From the NCBI GenBank assembly GCA_028703175.1, contig JAQVNJ010000043.1, positions 1-40,813 on the forward strand: DNA of 40,813 nucleotides. Direction: 5' to 3'. The notes below the pieces were generated by a model. The model worked only from the letters and a program-made list of their open reading frames with translations. It did no database searches and had not been told where the DNA came from. The position numbers were made by a program, and so were the translations under genes. Shown here piece by piece: positions 1 to 5,696 of this stretch. Numbering within the stretch: the first letter of the stretch is position 1; the number at the start of each line of letters is the position of its first letter. Source of the stretch: JAAYCB01 sp012744395. GTDB taxonomy: Bacteria > Planctomycetota > Planctomycetia > Pirellulales > Thermoguttaceae.

Positions 1-233
1 CCCGGCTGGAGGTTCACGCCCTTGACGGGCGCGTCGGCGCGGAGAAAGACCTGGAAGCTTTCCGATTCGTTTCGGGCCGCCGCCAGCTCGACCGCCTGGT
101 TTTGTCCCGGGGGGGCGTCGCGGAGGAGCCGCTCGGTGGCCGTCGATGTCCAAACGCTCCAGTCGGCGCGGCCGGCCGCGGGCGCCAGGCCGGCGATGAG
201 GGAGAGAGCCAGGCCGAGATTCCGCCAGTTCAT
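1..233 (-). CDS. Exported DUF4091-like protein, N-terminal part (cut by window edge)
   Basis: The reading frame starts at an ATG whose complement is at 231-233 and runs off the left edge, so only about 77 residues are visible. It opens with a signal peptide (MNWRNLGLALSLIAGLAPAA) ending near AGRA. The mature part has W-S-V-W-T, then RLLRDAPP, then AARNESESFQVFLRA and VKGVNL. That 'ArnE-ESfQvv-ra-pl-gV' pattern is typical of the N-terminal beta-sandwich of DUF4091/glycoside-hydrolase-like exported proteins common in planctomycetes. The catalytic or barrel region lies outside the window, so the family call is moderate and no substrate can be named. It shares strand with the FG-GAP gene upstream of it, with a gap of about 200 bp, and could belong to the same polysaccharide-related neighbourhood. 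Confidence 0.55.
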   Translation of the reverse strand, partial: MNWRNLGLALSLIAGLAPAAGRADWSVWTSTATERLLRDAPPGQNQAVELAAARNESESFQVFLRADAPVKGVNLQP

Positions 234-435
234 TGCGTTCACCTCCAAGTGATGGAAGATGCCCTGCGCGCGTGGATTCGTGGGCCGTTGCGTGAAGACT
301 CGCCACCCACCCCGACAGGCAGGCTTCCAAACGTCCCGCCGGGATGGCGCTGTGCCCTCCGACACAGGTCTGCGGCCCGCCTGAACGACCATGTTCACGG
401 ATTCGGGTCCGCTCGTCAAGCGCGCGTCCGGGCGC

Positions 436-1620
436 TCACTCGACCAAGAGGTTTTCCAGAAAGTCCACGTGATTCCCGCCGCCGTTGGCATTGTCCTTGC
501 GAGGACGCCAGAGCTTGCCGAGGATGTCCAGATCGCCGTCGCCGTCCACGTCCGCGGCGATGGCCAGGTGGCCGCCCAGGTTGGCGTCGAGGATCACGTG
601 CTCGACGAAGCGCTGCCCTTTGCCGTCGGCGTTCTCCCAGAGGAACCAGCGGGGGGGCAGGTCGCCGGGAATGCCCTCCATTTCGCAGGAGACGACGTCC
701 GCGTCGCCGTCGTTGTCGAAGTCGGCCACGATCAGCGAGTGATACGCGCCGCGCTTGGCCGCGCCAGCCTGGGGCAACTCGTGCAGGTTCCACGCACCGC
801 CCCTGCCGTCCCTGTTTTCAAGCCAGCCGATGCGGCCGCCCTTGATCTCGTTTTCGGTCATCACCAGGTCGCTGTCGCCGTCTCGATCGAGATCGACCAC
901 GACACAGTGCGTGGCCAGCGCGTAGGGCTGGCTTGGGTTGCCGAAGGGTATGTTCTCGTGAACCACCCATTTCGCTGCCTTGCCGTCGGCGTTTTCGAAC
1001 CAGAGGTTCGACCGCGCCACGTCGACGTCTCCGTCGCCGTCGATGTCTCCCGCGCCGATCCCGGCGTGGACCGAGGGCCCGATGTCGTGCCGCTGCCAGG
1101 CCCGGCTGGGGTCGTTCGGAATCCGATACCATCGCAGGTTGTTCTTGTCCGACATGGTAAGCACGTCGGGCCGGCCATCGCCGTCCACGTCGGCCAGAAC
1201 GACGTCGTGGACACTGGCCAGCTCGGGGTCGAAGGCAATCCGCTCAAACGGCTCCTGGCGCGGTTTGCCGGTGTTGCGATACCAGGCGCCGCCGGTGACG
1301 AGATCCACCCAGCCGTCGCCGTCCACGTCGAGCGCGGCGGCGCCGACGTCGGAGGGCGAACGTTCGCCCAGCGCGTGGCGGACCCAGCGGCCGGGCGTTT
1401 CCTGGCGATACCACAAGAGCTCGCCCCGGCTGCGGCCGGTGATGAAATCCGGCTTCCCGTCCCGATCCACGTCGGCGATGGCGGTTTGGCCCCAGGAGGA
1501 GCCGGGCAAGTCGCGATCCACGTAGTGGTGTTGGAAGGCGAATTCCGCGGCCGGGGCCAACAGTGGAACCAGACCCCAGGCCGAAACCGATGCGAGCATG
1601 AGTAATCGATGCGGATTCAT
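436..1620 (-). CDS. Exported FG-GAP/VCBS-repeat beta-propeller protein
   Basis: A 394-residue protein with an N-terminal signal peptide ending near LLAPAAEF. Seven calcium-binding loops of the type D-x-D-x-D-G-x-x-D are spaced along it: ADVDRDGKPDF, LDVDGDGWVDL, ADVDGDGRPDV, GDIDGDGDVDV, VDLDRDGDSDL, ADFDNDGDADV and ADVDGDGDLDI. Seven such repeats fit a complete seven-bladed integrin-alpha-like propeller. Repeats of this kind bind Ca2+ and mediate extracellular protein or glycan binding; no enzymatic residues are recognised. Planctomycetes encode many such proteins, often near carbohydrate-active enzymes, and here the neighbours are a DUF4091-like gene and a ThuA-like gene. The ligand is unknown. 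The longest frame on the opposite strand is an antisense shadow. Confidence 0.85.
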   Translation of the reverse strand: MNPHRLLMLASVSAWGLVPLLAPAAEFAFQHHYVDRDLPGSSWGQTAIADVDRDGKPDFITGRSRGELLWYRQETPGRWVRHALGERSPSDVGAAALDVDGDGWVDLVTGGAWYRNTGKPRQEPFERIAFDPELASVHDVVLADVDGDGRPDVLTMSDKNNLRWYRIPNDPSRAWQRHDIGPSVHAGIGAGDIDGDGDVDVARSNLWFENADGKAAKWVVHENIPFGNPSQPYALATHCVVVDLDRDGDSDLVMTENEIKGGRIGWLENRDGRGGAWNLHELPQAGAAKRGAYHSLIVADFDNDGDADVVSCEMEGIPGDLPPRWFLWENADGKGQRFVEHVILDANLGGHLAIAADVDGDGDLDILGKLWRPRKDNANGGGNHVDFLENLLVE

Positions 1621-1926
1621 GGGGCGCCCCCGCGTTTCCTGAAGTTGAAGTCAGAAATCTGCTGGAAGATATTACAGGCTCCCATACCAACACGCCTGCT
1701 GCAAGTCGTCGGAGGTTTCCCCAGCCCTGCCGGAGAGGCAACGGGGACGAGAACGGCCGCAAAGTCAGCGGCGGCGCGCGGTTGCCGTCGTCTTCAACAA
1801 AGTCTCGCCAGTCCGGCATGTTTCCGCGTTCGCTATGAGCGGTCGCCCGGCACGGTGATTTTCCCCGCATGGCATGTGTTTGGCCATCCGCGGCGTGGAC
1901 AGGGCGATTCGGCAGCCGGAGAATCG
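1621..1926. other. Divergent intergenic region
   Basis: A spacer of about 306 bp separates the divergent FG-GAP (minus) and ThuA-like (plus) genes. The ThuA-like reading frame stays open back through this stretch, but its best ribosome-binding site is at the downstream end. I see no RNA gene or clear operator here. Promoters for both genes are presumably within it. Confidence 0.4.
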
Positions 1927-2784
1927 ATGTCGCAACTGCAATCCGTTCCGCCGCCGTCCTGGTGGTTGATCGATTTTCCGAGACACGGACTCGAGCACGC
2001 CATGTCCATCCTTGCGGATCGCCGATTCTTCGTTCACGCGCCGCACAACGCGGTTGGGCTCTCGCCGGGAATGGTCACGTGGCAACCAGGGACCGCGCCG
2101 GCCGCGCCGCTTCCCGCGAAGCGAGCGGCGCGGCGGCTCTGCCTCGTTTCGGCTTGCCCTTCCCGCCAGTCCGACGAGTCGCTTGCCTCGCTGGCGTCGT
2201 TTCTCGAGCAGCATTACGAAGTCGCCTGCACGAAGGCCTTCGCGCGGACCCGCGGCGACCTGCCGGGGTTGGAGGAGTTGTCCGCCTGCCAGTGCACGGT
2301 GCTCTTCGCGCAGCGGTTGGCAATCGCCGGCCAGCAGTTGGAACAGGTGCGCGAGTACTTCGCCGCGGGCGGCTCGGTAGTGGCGTTGATCGGGCCGGCT
2401 GCCGCGCTGGAAAACTGGCCCGAGTGGGAAGCGGAGATCCTGGGCATTCAACGGGCCGGGAGAATTCCCGGCTCGAGCGGTGCGCTGGTCGCGCCGGCGC
2501 CGTTTGCCGAAGGGCATCCGATTCTCCGGTCGGTGGAGGGGTTGACCCACGGCGCGAGCATGACCGCCTGGCGGGAAGTCGGCGGCCGACCGACGGCTCT
2601 GCTGACCGCCGGCGCCCCTTTCCGCTGCGAGCCGGTCGCCTGGGTGCGGAATCAGGGCGGCCGCCGAGCCTTCTTCACAACGCTCGGCGACCCGGCCGAT
2701 TTCCAGAAACCGGCGATGCTTCAGCTCTTGGCCAACGCGGTGCTATGGGCCAGCGGGGACGAGGAGACGGGCGGGGGGCAGTGA
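1927..2784 (+). CDS. ThuA-like (class I glutamine amidotransferase-fold) protein
   Basis: The ATG at 1927 is preceded by GGAG at 1918-1921, five bases away, so it is preferred over earlier in-frame starts that overlap the opposite gene; the product is 285 residues. The sequence has RFFVHAPHNAVG near the start, a Rossmann-like stretch around LVSACPSRQSDESLASLASFL, a 'VREYFAAGGSVVALIG' strand-helix, and a C-terminal ThuA signature: PVAWVRNQGGRRAFFTTLGDPADFQKPAMLQLLANAVLWA. ThuA-like domains occur in sugar-utilisation loci, but the family mostly lacks the Gln-amidotransferase Cys and its reaction is unclear. There is no signal peptide, although planctomycete relatives are often exported. Family call is good; function is unassigned. 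Confidence 0.72.
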   Translation: MSQLQSVPPPSWWLIDFPRHGLEHAMSILADRRFFVHAPHNAVGLSPGMVTWQPGTAPAAPLPAKRAARRLCLVSACPSRQSDESLASLASFLEQHYEVACTKAFARTRGDLPGLEELSACQCTVLFAQRLAIAGQQLEQVREYFAAGGSVVALIGPAAALENWPEWEAEILGIQRAGRIPGSSGALVAPAPFAEGHPILRSVEGLTHGASMTAWREVGGRPTALLTAGAPFRCEPVAWVRNQGGRRAFFTTLGDPADFQKPAMLQLLANAVLWASGDEETGGGQ

Positions 2785-2831
2785 CGGAGGAAGCCGGCGC
2801 TGGAAGGGCGGCATGAACGCGCGCCACCCTG

Positions 2832-2856
2832 GTTCCCAAGCTCCAGCTTGGGAAAC
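2832..2856 (+). repeat. Palindromic REP-like repeat, inverted copy
   Basis: Arms GTTCCCAAGCT and AGCTTGGGAAAC form a near-perfect hairpin. The central bases read CTCCAG here, whereas the other copies in the window read CTGGAG on this strand, so this copy is inverted. It lies between the ThuA-like and FmdB-like genes. Confidence 0.8.
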
Positions 2857-2908
2857 GTCCGGGGTGCAAAACCGCCGAAATCCCCGGTGAACGGCCACGG
2901 TTTCCCGC

Positions 2909-2914
2909 TATAAT
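2909..2914 (+). promoter_or_regulatory. Candidate -10 element (TATAAT) for the FmdB-like gene
   Basis: A perfect TATAAT sits about 60 bp before the GTG start at 2975 in otherwise GC-rich DNA. A weak GTGAAC lies 16 bp upstream as a possible -35. The heptamer repeat at 2930-2950 would fall in the 5' untranslated leader. Confidence 0.35.
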
Positions 2915-2929
2915 CACGGTCAGCTTTCC

Positions 2930-2950
2930 TGATGGCTGATGGCTGATGGC
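2930..2950 (+). repeat. Heptamer tandem repeat, 3 x TGATGGC
   Basis: Three perfect head-to-tail copies of TGATGGC lie directly between the candidate -10 element and the ribosome-binding site of the FmdB-like gene. Confidence 0.8.
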
Positions 2951-2974
2951 TACTGAAGTTTCTGGAGAATCGTT

Positions 2975-3478
2975 GTGCCGATCTACGAGTTTTATTGTGC
3001 GGATTGCCACACTGTGTTCAACTTCCTCGCGCGGACGCCGAACACGGAGAAACGCCCGGACTGTCCTCGCTGCGGCCGTCCGAAGCTGGAAAAGAAGCTT
3101 TCGCGTTTTGCGATTTCCAAGGGCCGGTCGGAGTCCGAGGGGGGGGATGACCTTCCCGAGGGGTTCGACGAGGCGAAGATGGAGCAGGTCATGGCGGAGC
3201 TTGCTCGGGAGGGGGAGGGAATCGACGAGGACGATCCGCGGCAGATGGCCCGCATGATGCGCAAGCTCCGCGACGCCACCGGCATGGACCTCGGTCCCGG
3301 CATGGAAGAGGCGATCCGGCGGATGGAGGCGGGCGAGGACCCCGACAAGATCGAGGAGGAGATGGGCGACTTGTTGGAGTCCGACGAGCCGGGCATCCCC
3401 GAAGGTGGCGGCAAGCTCCACCGCCTGTCGAAGCGGTTCAAGGCCCCTGAGGTCGACGAGGCCCTCTACGAATTGTGA
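2975..3478 (+). CDS. FmdB-family zinc-ribbon protein with acidic C-terminal extension
   Basis: A GTG start at 2975 is supported by GGAG at 2964-2967 and by the family's invariant opening M-P-I-Y-E-F-x-C. The N-terminal ribbon uses the pairs CADC and CPRC to bind zinc, with KKLSRFAISK after it, as in FmdB/CxxC_CxxC_SSSS regulators. The product has 167 residues, longer than the usual 70-110. The extra C-terminal region is highly acidic and Met/Glu-rich (for example MEQVMAELAREGEG and GPGMEEAIRRMEAGEDPDKIEEEMG) and probably helical. FmdB was first described as a putative regulator of an amide-hydrolase operon, but the family's real role is mostly unknown. The gene stands alone, immediately followed by a decayed GH16 fragment. 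Confidence 0.8.
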   Translation: MPIYEFYCADCHTVFNFLARTPNTEKRPDCPRCGRPKLEKKLSRFAISKGRSESEGGDDLPEGFDEAKMEQVMAELAREGEGIDEDDPRQMARMMRKLRDATGMDLGPGMEEAIRRMEAGEDPDKIEEEMGDLLESDEPGIPEGGGKLHRLSKRFKAPEVDEALYEL

Positions 3479-3735
3479 GATGGAGGCGGACGGCAAGTAC
3501 CTGGACGGCTGCCTGCGCACGCGAGGTAAATGCGAGCATGCCCAGGGCTACTACGTCGCCCGCGTCCGCTTCCAGAAACAGCCGGGCCACTGGTCGGCGT
3601 TCTGGGTCGACAACGCGCCGGTCGGCAAGGTCAACGATCGGGGGGCGCGACGGGGCCGAGATCGAGATTTCCGATACGACGAGACCATCCCCCTCTTTCC
3701 GGGCGGTGCGGGTCGCTCGTGGTTTCATGTCGCTT
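3479..3735 (+). pseudogene. Remnant of a GH16 (laminarinase-like) glycoside hydrolase, frameshifted
   Basis: Directly after the FmdB stop codon, one frame encodes YLDGCLRTRGKCEHAQGYY, then ARVRFQKQPGHWSAFWVD. This matches the conserved GH16 stretch 'T-gkF-ha-GYyEAR-kf-kqpGHW-AFW'. Near 3648 the similarity moves by one base into the next frame, which reads GGRDGAEIEISD, corresponding to the GH16 catalytic motif 'DGaEIDIfE' with its residues altered. The N-terminal and C-terminal halves of the enzyme are missing. I read this as a decayed fragment of an exported beta-glucanase gene. A sequencing error could explain the frameshift, but not the missing ends or the changed catalytic motif. Confidence 0.6.
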
Positions 3736-3803
3736 GTCGTTATGCTGATGACCCGAGTACACGAAGGGGCGAAGGTTAGCGGCGGCTGCAACCTGCTACC
3801 ACA

Positions 3804-4079
3804 ATGGGCAAGTTTCAGATCAGTTTGATGTCTGCACTGCTGTTGGCAGGTGGGCTGCCGATTTGGTTAGCTCTCTGTCTTATGCTCCCTTCAAGCACTG
3901 GGTGGGGCGACGGCCCGACGAGGTTTGTGATAACACCGCTGCTCTTAACCGGGATAACCATTGCCCTTCATAGACTGTTTCCAAAGCATCGCGATGGGTG
4001 GGCAATCGCGATACTGCTTGCGGGCATGATAGCCTGGAGTGTTGTGTGGGGTGCTTTCTGGATATCACAACATTATTAG
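3804..4079 (+). CDS. Small three-helix membrane protein, unknown function
   Basis: A 91-residue product starting MGKFQISLMS. Hydropathy by eye suggests three membrane segments: roughly residues 7-28 (LMSALLLAGGLPIWLALCLM), 42-57 (FVITPLLLTGITIALH) and 67-87 (WAIAILLAGMIAWSVVWGAF). No motif is recognised. The stretch is visibly poorer in G+C than its neighbours and follows the GH16 remnant, which suggests recent insertion. No strong ribosome-binding site precedes the ATG, so this is probable rather than certain. Confidence 0.45.
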   Translation: MGKFQISLMSALLLAGGLPIWLALCLMLPSSTGWGDGPTRFVITPLLLTGITIALHRLFPKHRDGWAIAILLAGMIAWSVVWGAFWISQHY

Positions 4080-4282
4080 CATCGGTTAAAAGTCCCGGTT
4101 GCCACCGACACGGGAATGGCCGGCGGGCGGGCCGTGTTCCCTATGGGCGCGACCCGGCAAAGCTCATGGATTCCTCTCGGAGCAAAACCAGGAAACGCAC
4201 CTGGCTACTGACGGTTGGACGTTTCACCGCCCCTGGGCGTAATCCTTGATCCGCGCGGCCGCGTGTGGGAGACTACTCCGAA

Positions 4283-4298
4283 ACGTGACCGGTCACGT
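4283..4298. promoter_or_regulatory. Perfect 16-bp palindrome ACGTGACCGGTCACGT
   Basis: A perfect inverted repeat with no loop, about 95 bp upstream of the ATG at 4391 and 15 bp before a REP-like repeat. Its form suits a dimeric repressor site, but no regulator is encoded nearby and it occurs once in the window as far as I can see. Confidence 0.3.
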
Positions 4299-4313
4299 AG
4301 CAGGGACGTGTGC

Positions 4314-4342
4314 GTTCCCAAGCTGGAGCTTGGGAACGAGGA
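4314..4342 (+). repeat. Palindromic REP-like repeat, full copy
   Basis: Arms GTTCCCAAGCT and AGCTTGGGAAC are separated by GG, followed by GAGG. A partial copy starts 16 bp after it. Confidence 0.8.
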
Positions 4343-4355
4343 TGGAGGGCGGGAC

Positions 4356-4372
4356 GGAGCTTGGGAACGAGG
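4356..4372 (+). repeat. Partial REP-like repeat (right half)
   Basis: Only GGAGCTTGGGAACGAGG remains, the right arm and tail of the full repeat just upstream. Full and partial copies side by side recur at 15986-16048. Confidence 0.65.
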
Positions 4373-4390
4373 AAAGCCGGGGCTGCAAAC

Positions 4391-5647
4391 ATGAACGGTC
4401 CCTCGCCACTCCTCTGTAGCCGATGCCTGGCGACGCTGACGCCCGGCGAGGGATCGTTCTACGTCGTTCGCATCGAGGCCGTGGCCGATCCCACGCCCCC
4501 CAGCTTGACCGAAGAAGACTTGAAGCGCGACGTGCGGGCGGAGATCGAGCGGCTGCTGCGCCAGATGCGCGGGATCACCGAGCAAGAGGCGATGGACCAG
4601 GTCTATCGGCAATTGACGCTCTATCTCTGCCCCGCCTGCGTCGGCTGGCTCGACCGGGAACTGCCCGGCTGGTCGCGCAAAGAGCTGCTCGGCAGCCTGA
4701 AGCTGGTCCGCGAGGTGATGGTTCCCAACTGGGACATCCATCCGGAGAGGATCACGCACACCCGCGTGATCGACCTGGCGACGGGCCGCCCGATGGCTGA
4801 GATCAGTTCGGCCACGATGGAGAACTCCTATCCGCAAACGAAAAAGAGCGTCGACGAGCTGGCGGCCTACATGGCCTACGCCTTGAAGATTCTCAAGAAC
4901 TGCGATCTGCCCTGCGAAGGCATCACGACGCCCGGCGGCTTCGGCAATCGCGTCAAGTCCGAACTATCGCTGGCGGTGCACCAGGCGGTCCGCGACGTTT
5001 ACGGGACCGAGCTGCCGCACTACTTCAAGTACATCTCGGAGGGAAAGGAAAGCACCCGGCCCCGGCCCGAACACGTCGAAGGCTTGGAAAGCGACGATCC
5101 GCGGGCGACGGTGAGCGTGCCGGGCGGCACCGGCGACTGGTTCGGCGGCTGGTCCGGCGACCGCCAGCCGGAGGGCCAGCGCTACGCGAACGACGACGCC
5201 ACCGAAGGGCGAATGATCGAGCTCGTCGAGCGGGGCGAGCCGGCCCCCATGTTCTGCCATTGGCCGGGGCTCTACAACAACGGCGCCCAGACGGGTTTCG
5301 AGCAGTTCAAGCGGATCATTCTCGCCCTGGAGGGCCGCTATCGCGATCGGACGCTCTGGATGAAGACCAGCGAGTTGGCCCGCTACTACGCGGCCGCCGA
5401 GTTGACCACGATCGAGCGGACCAACGGCCAGGTGATGCTCGCCGCTCCGTTTGCCTGCCCACTGTTCACGCTCCGCGTCCCCACGGCGCACAAGGCGCCG
5501 CCGACGCTGGCGCACCAGGGCCAGGCGATCCCGCTTGCCGAAGTCTCCGCGGAGCGCGATCTGAAAGAGGGAACATGGACGCGGCGGAAAGATGACCTGG
5601 TCCTCTGTTTCGACCTGCCCAAGGGGCGCACGGTTCTGTCGGTGTGA
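4391..5647 (+). CDS. Zinc-ribbon N-terminus fused to the C-terminal part of a polysaccharide-deacetylase-like protein
   Basis: The 418-residue product begins MNGPSPLLCSRC. Residues 1-93 look like a small stand-alone planctomycete protein: CxxC at 9/12 and CxxC at 80/83, with an acidic helix EEDLKRDVRAEIERLLRQ between them. From about residue 94 (WSRKELLGSLKLVREVMVPNWDIHPE) the sequence resembles the later part of deacetylase-like proteins, with ALKILKNCDLPCEGITTPGGFGNR, PHYFKYI, an FCHWPG segment and a C-terminal beta-rich tail. The N-terminal metal-binding part of a NodB fold (Asp-Asp region) is absent, so deacetylase activity is doubtful. The simplest reading is an in-frame fusion of two genes by deletion. 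The downstream hydrolase begins 49 bp later on the same strand. Confidence 0.5.
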   Translation: MNGPSPLLCSRCLATLTPGEGSFYVVRIEAVADPTPPSLTEEDLKRDVRAEIERLLRQMRGITEQEAMDQVYRQLTLYLCPACVGWLDRELPGWSRKELLGSLKLVREVMVPNWDIHPERITHTRVIDLATGRPMAEISSATMENSYPQTKKSVDELAAYMAYALKILKNCDLPCEGITTPGGFGNRVKSELSLAVHQAVRDVYGTELPHYFKYISEGKESTRPRPEHVEGLESDDPRATVSVPGGTGDWFGGWSGDRQPEGQRYANDDATEGRMIELVERGEPAPMFCHWPGLYNNGAQTGFEQFKRIILALEGRYRDRTLWMKTSELARYYAAAELTTIERTNGQVMLAAPFACPLFTLRVPTAHKAPPTLAHQGQAIPLAEVSAERDLKEGTWTRRKDDLVLCFDLPKGRTVLSV

Positions 5648-5696
5648 TCGCCGCGGGGACTGTCCCCCTCACGCCCGTCCAGGAGAACAAAGAATC

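Larger units (their letters stand above)
4080..4390. other. Intergenic region with palindrome and REP-like repeats
   Basis: No gene is supported here. The left half continues the lower-GC patch. The right half carries a 16-bp perfect palindrome and one and a half copies of the REP-like repeat, each listed separately. Confidence 0.4.

Noticed and set aside
391..1605. Long plus-strand open frame of 404 codons
   Set aside because: It is exactly antisense to the FG-GAP gene and its residues are a shadow of the repeated Asp/Gly codons.
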